Positions 54,796 through 63,352 of a DNA stretch of 64,000 nucleotides are shown here, piece by piece; positions within the stretch are counted from its first letter, which is position 1, and every line of letters starts with the position of its first letter. The notes beneath the pieces are model-generated. The model did not search any database. It was given only the letters and a program-made list of their open reading frames with translations, and was not told the origin of the DNA. Position numbers and translations under genes: made by a program. Source of the DNA: Prosthecobacter sp. SYSU 5D2 (GTDB lineage Bacteria > Verrucomicrobiota > Verrucomicrobiia > Verrucomicrobiales > Verrucomicrobiaceae). The stretch spans positions 248,001-312,000 of the forward strand of contig NZ_JBBYXL010000001.1 of assembly GCF_039655865.1 (NCBI RefSeq), read 5' to 3'.

Positions 54796-57297
54796 ATGCT
54801 TCCTTCCCTCAATACCCTCAAGCTCCCTGATCCCTGGCAGCACCAGGCTGTGAACCTGCTGCGGGAGGGCACGGATGTGGTCGTGAGCGCGCCAACGGGG
54901 GCGGGAAAAACGTACATCTTTGAGCTGCTCCACCAGTCGCGCTCGCTGCTGGGGCAGGCAGTTTACACGGTGCCGACGCGCGCACTGGCGAATGACAAAT
55001 TTGCGGAATGGAAGGAGGCGAAGTGGGATGTGGGGATCGCGACAGGGGATGTGTCTGAGAATGTGGGGGCACCGGTGGTGGTGGCGACGCTGGAGACGCA
55101 ACTGGAGCGGCTGGTGCGTGGGGAGGGGCCGGCGCTGCTGGTGATTGACGAGTATCAGATGATCGCGGATGCGACGCGGGGGAGTCATTATGAGGCGGCC
55201 ATTGCGCTGGCTCCGGCGGGGACGCGGCTGCTGCTGCTGAGCGGCTCTGTGGCGAATCCAGAGGATGTGGTGGCGTGGCTGCGGCGGCTGGGCCGGGCGG
55301 CGGAGGTGGTGCAGACGAAGGAGCGGCCGGTGCCGCTGGAGGAGGCGCCGTGGGAGGCGCTGCCGCAGCGGATGGCGCGACATTTTGAGCACTTTTGGCC
55401 GAAATTTGCGGCGGCGGTGATGCTGGCGGATCTGGCGCCGCTGCTGATTTTTTCGCCACGGCGGAAGGAGGCGGAATCGATCGCGCGGCGGCTGGCGGCG
55501 GATCTGCCGGCGGGGGATTCGCTGGAGCTGACGCATGAGCAGCGGGCGGTGTGTGGCAAGGACCTGACGGCGCTGCTGGAGAAGCGCATCGCGTTTCATC
55601 ACAGCGGGCTGTCTTATGCGGCGCGCGCGGGGGTGATCGAGCCGCTGGCGAAGGCGGGGCAGCTGCGGGTGATCGTGGCGACGATGGGGCTGTCGGCGGG
55701 CATCAATTTCAGCGTGCGGAGTGTGCATGTGGCGGCGACGACTTTTCATGATGGCAAGGGGGAGCATAAGCTGACGCCGGCGGAGCTGCTGCAGATGTAT
55801 GGCCGCGCGGGACGCCGGGGGCTGGATGAAAAGGGCTATGTGGTGACGACGCGGCAGAGCCCGACGCTGATGGATGCGCGGCCGGCGCGGCTGCATCGCG
55901 GGGAGCTGCTGGCGTGGCCGATTTTTCTGCGGGTGATGAAACATGCCTCGCAGACGGGAGCGGATACGTTTGAGGCGGCGGGGCTGTTTGCCAGCCGGCT
56001 GTTTGCGAAAACACCTCCTTTGTTAGGCCTGGAGGCGGATGCGCCGGAGATGCTGAATGCGCCGCAGGCGGTAAAGGCGCTGTTTGGCCTGGAGGCGACG
56101 CAAAAGCAGATCCTGAATTCGCAGGGGGAGTGGGAGAGGCGGACGAATATTCCGTTGCAACGCATGCCGTTAGGCCAGGCGTGGCTGGCGGGGCCGGAGA
56201 AGAGTGCGCTGGCGCTGAGTGTGCCGGGTTTTGTGGCGCGTTTTGCCCATGGCATTGGCCGTGTGGGCAAGCTGGGCAAGGACCGCTATGGGGTGGAGAT
56301 TCCGCTGGGGCAGCCGCTGGAGGAGGAGCCGGGGCATCTGCGCCCAACTAAAAGTCTGCGCAAGCTGCTGAAGCTGCCGCGCAAGGTGGAATCGGTGCCG
56401 CTGGAGGAGATCGAGATCCTGCACTCCCCTGCCCTGGCGGCGCTGCTGCTGGAGGGGCAGAACGGGGATGTTTTTCCGGAGGTGATGCCGCGTCTCACGG
56501 GCACGGCGGCGAAGGAGGGGCTGGTATTTGCCATCTTCGACCTCGGCGAGGTGGAGGTGCCCGTGTATCATGACAGCCATGCCCGGCCAATCCTTCAGCC
56601 GCGTGAGCGCACGATTGTGGTGAAAAATGAGACAGGCATCCACACAGATGACAGCGCGACCACGGCAACGGATCGCCAGCCGCGTCCTGGGTCACCCATC
56701 CATGCGTGGCGCTCGCTCGGCCTCATTGACGAAGGCGGTGTGCCCACACGGCGCGGAGAGATTTTTTCCTTCTTCCAGGGGGGAGAGGGCCTGGCCATCG
56801 CCGCTGCGCTGGAGGACGAAAGCTACCCGGTGGATGAGCTCATCCCGCACATGGCGAACCTGCGCAGCGGCACCAAATTTGACCTCCCCGTTGCCTGCGG
56901 CTCCGAGCGCCTCGGGGCCATCTGCCGGAACACTTTCGGTTTCATCAACCACCCCGGTTATCTGGAAAACGGCCTGCCCCTGGACTATGGCGAGGGTGCC
57001 GCCGAACTGCTGGACACCCTGCTGCACCCTGACCGCCCTGGCAGCCGCGACCTCCGCCAGGACGTCGCCGCCGGCGACCTGTCCCGCGCCTATGTGGAGT
57101 GGCTCAGCCTCCTCCGCCACATCACCCACGCCCCCGCTCACCCCTGGCGCCGCTGGCTGGCTTTGCAAGAAGCGGCTACAAGCGCCCTCAAGCAGCATAA
57201 CAAAACCTTAAGGCATCTGTTCCATCTGGATCTGCCGCCGCTGACGAACAAGCAGCGGCATGGGAAGCCAAAGCATTATTTAATGGTGCGGGGATGA
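54796..57297 (+). CDS. Ski2/Mtr4-like DEAD/H-box helicase with DEYQ box
   Basis: An 833-residue superfamily 2 helicase. Motif I APTGAGKT is at 32-39, motif Ia TVPTRALANDKF, motif II DEYQ at 118-121 (instead of DEVH/DEAH), motif III LLSGSV near 153-158, and motif VI MYGRAGRRG near 335. The core is followed by a long C-terminal region of about 450 residues unlike standard helicase partners. It probably remodels RNA or DNA. Codon use changes inside the gene near 56540. The divergent Phd/VapC pair lies upstream; a bidirectional terminator follows. Confidence 0.85.
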   Translation: MLPSLNTLKLPDPWQHQAVNLLREGTDVVVSAPTGAGKTYIFELLHQSRSLLGQAVYTVPTRALANDKFAEWKEAKWDVGIATGDVSENVGAPVVVATLETQLERLVRGEGPALLVIDEYQMIADATRGSHYEAAIALAPAGTRLLLLSGSVANPEDVVAWLRRLGRAAEVVQTKERPVPLEEAPWEALPQRMARHFEHFWPKFAAAVMLADLAPLLIFSPRRKEAESIARRLAADLPAGDSLELTHEQRAVCGKDLTALLEKRIAFHHSGLSYAARAGVIEPLAKAGQLRVIVATMGLSAGINFSVRSVHVAATTFHDGKGEHKLTPAELLQMYGRAGRRGLDEKGYVVTTRQSPTLMDARPARLHRGELLAWPIFLRVMKHASQTGADTFEAAGLFASRLFAKTPPLLGLEADAPEMLNAPQAVKALFGLEATQKQILNSQGEWERRTNIPLQRMPLGQAWLAGPEKSALALSVPGFVARFAHGIGRVGKLGKDRYGVEIPLGQPLEEEPGHLRPTKSLRKLLKLPRKVESVPLEEIEILHSPALAALLLEGQNGDVFPEVMPRLTGTAAKEGLVFAIFDLGEVEVPVYHDSHARPILQPRERTIVVKNETGIHTDDSATTATDRQPRPGSPIHAWRSLGLIDEGGVPTRRGEIFSFFQGGEGLAIAAALEDESYPVDELIPHMANLRSGTKFDLPVACGSERLGAICRNTFGFINHPGYLENGLPLDYGEGAAELLDTLLHPDRPGSRDLRQDVAAGDLSRAYVEWLSLLRHITHAPAHPWRRWLALQEAATSALKQHNKTLRHLFHLDLPPLTNKQRHGKPKHYLMVRG

Positions 57298-57433
57298 TGG
57301 GGCGAGCCGCAGGCTCACTGCATTTAGTGCCCCCACCTTTCATGAACTTGATATGATGAGAAGCCTGTTTCGAGGCGTCCAGAAGAGTAAACGACGAATG
57401 AGCGAAGTGTAAATGCCACACGTCCGCATCCAA

Positions 57434-57470
57434 AAAAGGCACAGGATCCAACGTCCCGTGCCTTTTCTTT
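57434..57470. terminator. Bidirectional rho-independent terminator
   Basis: AAAAGGCAC (57434-57442) pairs with GTGCCTTTT (57458-57466), loop 15 bases, with T runs on both strands (CTTTT to the right, TTTTTT on the minus strand). It lies between the convergent helicase and YugP-like genes, serving both. Confidence 0.75.
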
Positions 57471-57532
57471 TGCCAGGCAGAAACAGCCTGTCTGTCAGAC
57501 CGTTTCTGCCATTGCCGTGCATTACATGCGTC

Positions 57533-58228
57533 TTATTCGTCATTCCCTCGCATGCCGGTCATCTGCAGGAGGTAGTAGAGGAAGTAGCCCAGGGTGCTGA
57601 CAAAGGCGGCCACATAAGTGAGGGCAGCGGCATCCAGCACCTTGCTCATGGCCTTGAATTCCGTCCCGGCGGCCACGGCACCGGTGCCGGCCAGCACCTT
57701 CTTGGCGCGCGCGGTGGCGTCAAACTCCACGGGCAGCGTCACGAGCTGGAACAGCATGAGGATACCAAAGCTGACGGCCATGATGGTGATGGCCAGCTTA
57801 TACGGGAAAAACCCGCCAAACAGGCCGATCAGCGGCACCCACATGACGATCTGGCTGGCGATGCCCGTGATGCCCACGGCCGCCATGCGCCACTTCAGCG
57901 GGGCATAGAGCTGCTGGTGCTGGATGGCATGGCCACACTCATGGGCGGCGATGCCCAGCGCGGCCACGGAGGTGCCGTGGTAGTTTTCTTCCGAAAGCAC
58001 CAGGCGGCGGTTGGACGGGTCGTAATGGTCCGTCAAATGCCCGTGCGTGGAGTGGATGCTCACATCCCGGATGCCGTTCAGATCCAGAATGCGCTGCGCC
58101 ACCTCGGCGCCGGTGTAGCCGCTGGAGGCGGGCACCTGGGAATAGCGGTTATAGGCACTGCGCACCTTCCAGGAGGCGTAGAGCGACAGGGCCATGGTTC
58201 CGAAGAACAGAAGTAACATTGTCATCAT
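57533..58228 (-). CDS. Zinc metallopeptidase (YugP type)
   Basis: A 231-residue membrane metallopeptidase. An N-terminal TM segment (about 4-20), then SGYTGAEVAQRILD, and the zinc motif AAHECGHAIQH with HECGH at 96-100. Two to three further hydrophobic segments lie between about 115 and 225. The glutamate that completes the zinc site is likely in LPVEFDATARAKK. YugP-like peptidases probably handle membrane or envelope proteins. Convergent with the helicase. Confidence 0.87.
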   Translation of the reverse strand: MMTMLLLFFGTMALSLYASWKVRSAYNRYSQVPASSGYTGAEVAQRILDLNGIRDVSIHSTHGHLTDHYDPSNRRLVLSEENYHGTSVAALGIAAHECGHAIQHQQLYAPLKWRMAAVGITGIASQIVMWVPLIGLFGGFFPYKLAITIMAVSFGILMLFQLVTLPVEFDATARAKKVLAGTGAVAAGTEFKAMSKVLDAAALTYVAAFVSTLGYFLYYLLQMTGMRGNDE

Positions 58229-58374
58229 AAGATTAGGGGGAGTTGTCGTATGAAATTACGACTTCATGGATATAATCGCCGCCGAATTCATTTCAGGTGT
58301 AAACAGATGTCATTTTTGGAACCGGTGCCGCCAAAAAAATCCCAGGTTGCATCCCGGCACAGCAACGGCATTGA

Positions 58375-59124
58375 ATGATACACATGGAGTCCGCCCCGCC
58401 TGTCTCATCCACTGAGCCCATCGTTTGCCGCGTCACGCCGTGGTACTTCCGGCGGCTGGGCCTGATGTCCGCCATGCTCGTCGGCATGGGCCTCTATTTC
58501 CTTTACGATGGCAAATACGGCTATCCGAAAGCCAACGAAATTGCCGCGCAGAAAGACTGGTTTGAGCAGACCGTGCTCAAAGGCTACGACGAGGCCAAGG
58601 CTGCCAACCGGCTGGACGCCTGGGTGAAAGAGACGGAAGCCAAAGGCCTCCCTGCCGGTAAAAATGGCGAGCCGCCCCGCTGGGTCTCCTACGCGGCCGA
58701 ACGCGGCTGGCCGGAAAAACCCCACAAATACACCGACCGCGAGATCGCCGAGCAGTTCTGGTGGGGCGGCGGCACCATCCTTATTGGCCTCATTGTGGGC
58801 ATCAACATGCTGCTGAACCGGAAAAAAGTGCTGCGCGGTGCGGAGGACCACTGGATCACGCCGGAAGGGCAGACCATCCGCTTTGCCGATGTCTTTCGTG
58901 TGGACAAACGCAAATGGGACAACAAGGGACTGGCCTACGCCTGGTATCGGCAGACCTCCGACGGTCCCGAAAAAAAAGCTGTGATTGACGATTTAAAATT
59001 CGACGGGGCCGCACACATCCTGGAGCGCCTCATCGCACGTTTTAAAGGAGAACTCATCGAGAAGATCCCGGATGCTCCGGCCTCCAATCCTGCGGATACA
59101 CCCCCGCCAAACCAAGCCCTTTAG
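58375..59124 (+). CDS. Two-pass membrane protein of unknown function
   Basis: A 249-residue protein. One hydrophobic segment lies near 24-43 and a second near 131-148 (WWGGGTILIGLIVGINML). The loop between them is charged and Trp/Lys-rich, and the C-terminal domain (about 155-249) begins LNRKKVLRGAEDHWITPEG and is probably cytoplasmic. It ends 96 bases before acpP on the same strand. No known domain; the size suggests a lineage-specific envelope protein. Confidence 0.65.
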   Translation: MIHMESAPPVSSTEPIVCRVTPWYFRRLGLMSAMLVGMGLYFLYDGKYGYPKANEIAAQKDWFEQTVLKGYDEAKAANRLDAWVKETEAKGLPAGKNGEPPRWVSYAAERGWPEKPHKYTDREIAEQFWWGGGTILIGLIVGINMLLNRKKVLRGAEDHWITPEGQTIRFADVFRVDKRKWDNKGLAYAWYRQTSDGPEKKAVIDDLKFDGAAHILERLIARFKGELIEKIPDAPASNPADTPPPNQAL

Positions 59125-59220
59125 ATTCAGGCATTTGCCCCCCTTTAAAAAAAGAGCGAATTCGCCCTTGCCAAACCATAACCAGCCGCTACCTCTCCGC
59201 CGCACCATCCCCCTTATTTT

Positions 59221-59460
59221 ATGGCAGACAACATCCAAGAAAAAGTCCGTGACATCATCGTCGAACAGCTCGGCGTAAACCCTGAGCAGGTGACTCCAGA
59301 AGCCAAGTTCATCGAAGATCTGGGCGCTGATTCCCTGGACACCGTTGAACTCGTGATGGCCTTCGAAGAAGAATTCGGCATTGACGTTCCTGATGAAGAG
59401 GCTGAAAAGCTTCAGTCCGTCGGTGACGTGATCCGTTACGTCGAAGAAAACGCTGAGTAA
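59221..59460 (+). CDS. acpP: Acyl carrier protein
   Basis: A 79-residue ACP that carries fatty-acyl chains on a phosphopantetheine arm. The attachment Ser lies in [20 protein letters not shown], the canonical DSL motif, and the four acidic helices are all present. Isolated from other fab genes. No Shine-Dalgarno sequence: the ATG follows CCCCCTTATTTT. A strong terminator lies 29 bases after the stop. Confidence 0.97.
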   Translation: MADNIQEKVRDIIVEQLGVNPEQVTPEAKFIEDLGADSLDTVELVMAFEEEFGIDVPDEEAEKLQSVGDVIRYVEENAE

Positions 59461-59488
59461 TCCTCACGCCTTCTTAACTCAATTTCAG

Positions 59489-59518
59489 AAAAGCAGACGG
59501 GAGACCGTCTGCTTTTTT
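59489..59518 (+). terminator. Rho-independent terminator of acpP
   Basis: GCAGACGG (59493-59500), tetraloop GAGA, CCGTCTGC (59505-59512), then TTTTTT. The stem extends with AAAA/TTTT. A textbook terminator. Confidence 0.93.
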
Positions 59519-59560
59519 GTTGTTGGACTTCCCAACCCACCCCAGGAAACACTTCCCACC

Positions 59561-60796
59561 ATGTCATTGTCCAACCCCTGGTTCATCGCCGCCCTCATCG
59601 GCGTGATCGGCGTCTTCCATCTCGAATTCTTCGCCACCCTGCTTAACCTGGCCCGCCTCGGACGGCCCATTCCCGCTTCCCTGGCAGAGGTTTTCTCCGA
59701 CGAAACCCGTGCCAAGCTCGTGGATTACATCCGCGATTCCAAGCGCGTCGGTTTCAGCCGTGACGTTACCATGCTCGGCCTGCTCCTCGTCTTCTGGTGG
59801 AGCGGCGGCTTCGGCTGGTTGCAGACCTGGGCGGAGGCGCAGGGCCACGGGCCCGTCATCACCGGCGTCCTCGTCATCGCCCTAATCCTGCTCGTCCAGA
59901 CCTGGCTCAGCCTGCCCTTTGAGGCCTGGGACACTTTTGGCGTGGAGGCCCGCTACGGTTTTAACAAGACCACCGTCGGCACCTTCATCAGCGACCATTT
60001 TAAAAGCCTGGCCCTCATGGCCATCATCGGCCTGCCCGTCGCCGCCGTCATCGTCTGGTTCTTCCAGACGCAGGCCCTGGCCGCCCTCTACGCCTGGCTC
60101 TTCATCGCCGCCTTCACCATCCTCATGACCTGGCTGTCCCCCCGCGTCATCATGCCCATCTACCTTAAATTTCAGCCCATGGAGGACGGCCAGCTCCGCG
60201 AGGCTATCTTTGACCTCGCCAAGAAGCTGGATTTCCCGGTCATGGAAGTCAGCGTCGTGGACGGCTCCCGCCGCTCCACCAAGGCCAATGCCTTCTTTGC
60301 CGGCTTTGGCAAAACCCGCCGCATCGCCCTCTACGACACCCTTTTGAAAAGCCACACCACGGAGGAGATCGTGGCCATCCTGGCCCACGAGATCGGCCAT
60401 AACAAATGCCGCCACGTACCCGTCATGATCGCCCTCAGCCTGGCAGAGATGGGCCTCATGCTCGCCCTCATCGGCTGGGCGCTGAAGTCCCCGCAGTTCT
60501 TCGCCGCGTTCGGCGTCCAGGGCACGCCCGTCGGCATGGGCCTCGTCCTATTCGGCATGATCTACAAGCCCCTCGGCGTCCTCACCGGCCTGCTCGGCCT
60601 GGCCATGAGCCGCAAAAACGAGTTCGAGGCGGATGCCTTCGCAGCCAAGGCCGTCGGCAGTTCCCAGCCCCTCGTCGAGGGCCTCAAGCGCCTCTCCCGC
60701 GACCACCTGGCCCACCCGCAGCCGCATCCCCTGGCCGTCTGGCTCCACTACAGCCACCCGCCCCTCATCGAGCGTCTCCGCGCGCTCCAGGGTTGA
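59561..60796 (+). CDS. Ste24-type M48 metallopeptidase
   Basis: A 411-residue CAAX-prenyl-protease-1-like membrane peptidase. Several TM segments occupy about 5-25, 67-90, 100-117, 148-170 and 172-195. The zinc motif is HEIGH at 276-280 and the third ligand lies in KNEFEADAFA near the C terminus. In bacteria it probably degrades or processes membrane proteins. Typical length. It follows the acpP terminator after 43 bases, so it is likely its own transcript. Confidence 0.93.
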   Translation: MSLSNPWFIAALIGVIGVFHLEFFATLLNLARLGRPIPASLAEVFSDETRAKLVDYIRDSKRVGFSRDVTMLGLLLVFWWSGGFGWLQTWAEAQGHGPVITGVLVIALILLVQTWLSLPFEAWDTFGVEARYGFNKTTVGTFISDHFKSLALMAIIGLPVAAVIVWFFQTQALAALYAWLFIAAFTILMTWLSPRVIMPIYLKFQPMEDGQLREAIFDLAKKLDFPVMEVSVVDGSRRSTKANAFFAGFGKTRRIALYDTLLKSHTTEEIVAILAHEIGHNKCRHVPVMIALSLAEMGLMLALIGWALKSPQFFAAFGVQGTPVGMGLVLFGMIYKPLGVLTGLLGLAMSRKNEFEADAFAAKAVGSSQPLVEGLKRLSRDHLAHPQPHPLAVWLHYSHPPLIERLRALQG

Positions 60797-60900
60797 TCCG
60801 GTAGCACCATCAGCCAGCCGGGTTCACCAGTTGCCTGCCATAAATTGCCGTCCTTCATTTTGACCTTGTTCATTGGTTGGGAGATGTTCGGCGGTTCGGG

Positions 60901-60988
60901 CATCGCGCTTCGAAGCGATGAGCGTAGGCGGCGATGGGGGGGAAATGCCTTGAAAGGCGCGGCTAATGGACGGACGCCGCTCTGCGGC
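60901..60988. repeat. Two small hairpins upstream of the metal-sensor gene
   Basis: CATCGC (60901-60906) pairs with GCGATG (60915-60920). GCCGC-TCT-GCGGC spans 60976-60988, just before the ATG at 60994. Neither matches the usual SmtB/ArsR operator dyad. Confidence 0.35.
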
Positions 60989-60993
60989 TGGGG

Positions 60994-61422
60994 ATGCGGG
61001 GACGGGGGGCGTTAAAGGCGGGGGGCGCCTTCAGGAGCACGCGGGCCTCACGGCTGGCCTCCGCTGCTGCCACAGCGGGTGAGGAGGCTGCAGTGTGCAC
61101 GGAGCACCATGTGCATGCGAAGGCGCTGGTGCTGGAGCCACTGGAGGTATCTGAAGCGCAGCGAATGGCAGAATTCTTTGCCGCGCTGGCGGACACGACA
61201 CGGCTCAGGCTGGTCTCCCTGCTGGCTGCGGAGGAGTGTTGCGTGTGCGACCTGGCGGAGCGGCTGGGCATGACGGAATCGGCGATCTCCCACCCGCTGC
61301 GGAGCCTGCACGCAGCGCGACTGGTGGGCTATCGCAACGAAGGTCGGCAGGTGTTTTACCGCCTGCAAGATCAGCATGTGGTGGAACTGTACCGCACGGT
61401 GCAGGAGCATCTGGCCGAGTAA
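60994..61422 (+). CDS. SmtB/ArsR-family metal-responsive repressor
   Basis: A 142-residue winged-helix repressor closely resembling cyanobacterial SmtB. The zinc site alpha5 is complete with exact spacing (D126, H128, H139, E142: D-x-H-x10-H-x-x-E). The alpha3N-type ligands also look present (C35, H39, C83, D86). The DNA-reading helix is in TESAISHPLRSLHAARLVGYRNEGRQVFY. The first 30 residues are Ala/Arg-rich and may not be translated, and a later start is possible. No efflux or metallothionein gene lies next to it; it converges on tatC. Confidence 0.88.
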   Translation: MRGRGALKAGGAFRSTRASRLASAAATAGEEAAVCTEHHVHAKALVLEPLEVSEAQRMAEFFAALADTTRLRLVSLLAAEECCVCDLAERLGMTESAISHPLRSLHAARLVGYRNEGRQVFYRLQDQHVVELYRTVQEHLAE

Positions 61423-61487
61423 GCCGATTACGGTTCAGCGGACTCAATGCCGATGAGTTAATTGACTGCCTGCAAGGCGTGCCCAAA

Positions 61488-62699
61488 TCACATTGGAGGA
61501 TTGCCGCTGCGGGATTCGTCCTCGCGGGCGAGTTCTTCGGTGGATTTCTCGGTGGCGGGTTTGTCATCCGCCGGAGCCGAAGGAGGAGCAGGAGCGGGTG
61601 GCTCGGGCTCGATTTCATCCTCATCGGGCATGACGGAGCTTTGGTCTTCGCCTTCATCCACGGGCTCGTCCAGCGGGTCGCTCATGGAGACGGTTTTCGG
61701 GGCCTTCTCGATCTCTGGTGGCGGGGCGGAGGGGGTGACGCGGGGTTTTTGATATTCATCGTCCTCGTCTTTTTCATCCTCGGAGAACCAGGGATTGTAG
61801 TTTTCATTGTCCCAGTCGTCGGTGCCTTCTTTCTCCAGCTCCTTCTGGTCTTTTTCCAGCTCGGCGTAGTATTCGGGGTAGGCTTCCTTGTCCTTCTTCT
61901 CCATGAAGTAGGCCATGACCATGCAGCCACCATACAGCAGGTAAAGCGGTCCGGACATGAGCAGGAGGGTCAGGATGTCTGGCGTGGGCGTGATGATGGC
62001 GGCAAAAAGCATGATGGCCACCATCGCGTAGCGCCAGGTGGACTTCATGATGCGGAAGTTCAGGATGTCCAGCTTCACCAGGGCCATGACCAGCACGGGC
62101 AGCTCAAAGGCAATCCCAAAAACCAGGATAAAGCGGGTGCTGAAGGTGACGTAGTTGCTGAGCTCCCACATCTGTTTTGTGCCCAGGCTCTGAGCGAATT
62201 CATCGAAGAAAAGGAGCGCCCGTGGCAGCACCACCCAAAAGGCAAAACTGACTCCACCCAAAAACAGCCCTGTGCCAATGCCGATAGCCGGGAACAGGAG
62301 CTTCTTCTCTGTGTCCTTGAGACCCGGCAGGATGAACTGCAACAGGAAAATGAGCAGCAGGGGAAAGGACACGATGACTGCGGCGATCAACGCCACGTTC
62401 ACCGCCATCATGAACGGCCCTGCAATGTCGGTATTGATCAGATAACCGGACTCTGTCGCCTGCTCGATGGACTCGACCAGTCCAGACAGCACCAGCGGAT
62501 ACTGGATCCCTTTGAAGAGCTCCTTGTAGAAAATAAACGTCACGACGGCCACGGTGAGCAGCGTGGTGGCCATGCGGATAAGCATGGTGCGGAGATCATC
62601 CAGGTGCTCCAGGAACGGCTTTTCCTCGTCCTCTTTGTTGAGGTTCATCGCGACTTTTTCGCGCACTTGAAAGACTTTGTTCAGGATGCCTTGCCACAT
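61488..62699 (-). CDS. tatC: Sec-independent translocase TatC with long acidic tail
   Basis: A 403-residue TatC. The N-terminal FLEHLDDLRTMLIRM (E near 31) recognises twin-arginine signals, and six TM segments follow to about 265. A tail of about 135 residues, rich in Asp, Glu and Pro, extends far beyond the usual 250-residue TatC. It would export the Tat substrates predicted in this window (34927, 35995). No tatA gene is adjacent. The start context has no Shine-Dalgarno sequence. Confidence 0.92.
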   Translation of the reverse strand: MWQGILNKVFQVREKVAMNLNKEDEEKPFLEHLDDLRTMLIRMATTLLTVAVVTFIFYKELFKGIQYPLVLSGLVESIEQATESGYLINTDIAGPFMMAVNVALIAAVIVSFPLLLIFLLQFILPGLKDTEKKLLFPAIGIGTGLFLGGVSFAFWVVLPRALLFFDEFAQSLGTKQMWELSNYVTFSTRFILVFGIAFELPVLVMALVKLDILNFRIMKSTWRYAMVAIMLFAAIITPTPDILTLLLMSGPLYLLYGGCMVMAYFMEKKDKEAYPEYYAELEKDQKELEKEGTDDWDNENYNPWFSEDEKDEDDEYQKPRVTPSAPPPEIEKAPKTVSMSDPLDEPVDEGEDQSSVMPDEDEIEPEPPAPAPPSAPADDKPATEKSTEELAREDESRSGNPPM

Positions 62700-62734
62700 A
62701 TCAGGTGAAGTTTTTGGAGGTTTTGGTTAACGCC

Positions 62735-63352
62735 TCAAACCGTTCCCTTGGCCGCCATCCGCGCATACAAGGCCAGCGTCAGGGCGGTGGTGATCTCATT
62801 GGCAGCGATCATCCTCCGCAATTCTCCTGAACTGACCAAGCGCACGTCGCTGATGTGCTCGCTTCCATCCGGGGTGGGACGGCTGACGACGCACACGGGC
62901 TTCGCTTGAAATAAGTAAACGTGCTCGTCGGTAAAACCTTGCGAAGGAAGAAACCAGCCGAGGGGTTCGAGTTCGGCACCGGGGGCGAGGGCGTAGCCGG
63001 TCTCTTCCAGCAGCTCGCGCATGGCGGTGTCCACAATGATGTCCGGCGTGATCGCGTCCAGGGGGACGTCAATCTGGCCGGCGGGGAATTCCCACAGGGT
63101 CTGCTGCACGGGGATGCGCTCCTGGGAAATGAGCACAAACTGGCCGTCCTCGGTGACAGGGGCGATGGCCACGGCGGCCTTTCTTTGCACCACCAGCCAG
63201 GGCACGGCCTTCTCCTGCCGGTGCGGGGTCAGGCATTCCACCTTGTCCACACTGATGTGGGGATTGTCAAAAAGGCGCTCATTGGACACGCGTTTCCAGC
63301 CGTCGCGGTCCTCGACTTTGAACAGGGGGAAATCGGTGGCGTCCAGGCTCAT
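62735..63352 (-). CDS. NUDIX hydrolase (ADP-ribose-pyrophosphatase-like)
   Basis: A 205-residue NUDIX protein. The catalytic helix AMRELLEETGYAL is intact, and the Gly-containing PAGQID lies upstream with an insertion of about eight residues. The first Glu of the box seems replaced by Asp. It probably hydrolyses an NDP-sugar or ADP-ribose. The start at 63352 overlaps the argH stop by four bases (ATGA), so the two are cotranslated. Confidence 0.82.
   Translation of the reverse strand: MSLDATDFPLFKVEDRDGWKRVSNERLFDNPHISVDKVECLTPHRQEKAVPWLVVQRKAAVAIAPVTEDGQFVLISQERIPVQQTLWEFPAGQIDVPLDAITPDIIVDTAMRELLEETGYALAPGAELEPLGWFLPSQGFTDEHVYLFQAKPVCVVSRPTPDGSEHISDVRLVSSGELRRMIAANEITTALTLALYARMAAKGTV

Noticed and set aside
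4703-56175. Recurrent GTTAGGC/GCCTAAC heptamer
   Set aside because: I saw about nine copies on both strands, near the roughly eight expected from base composition in 64 kb.
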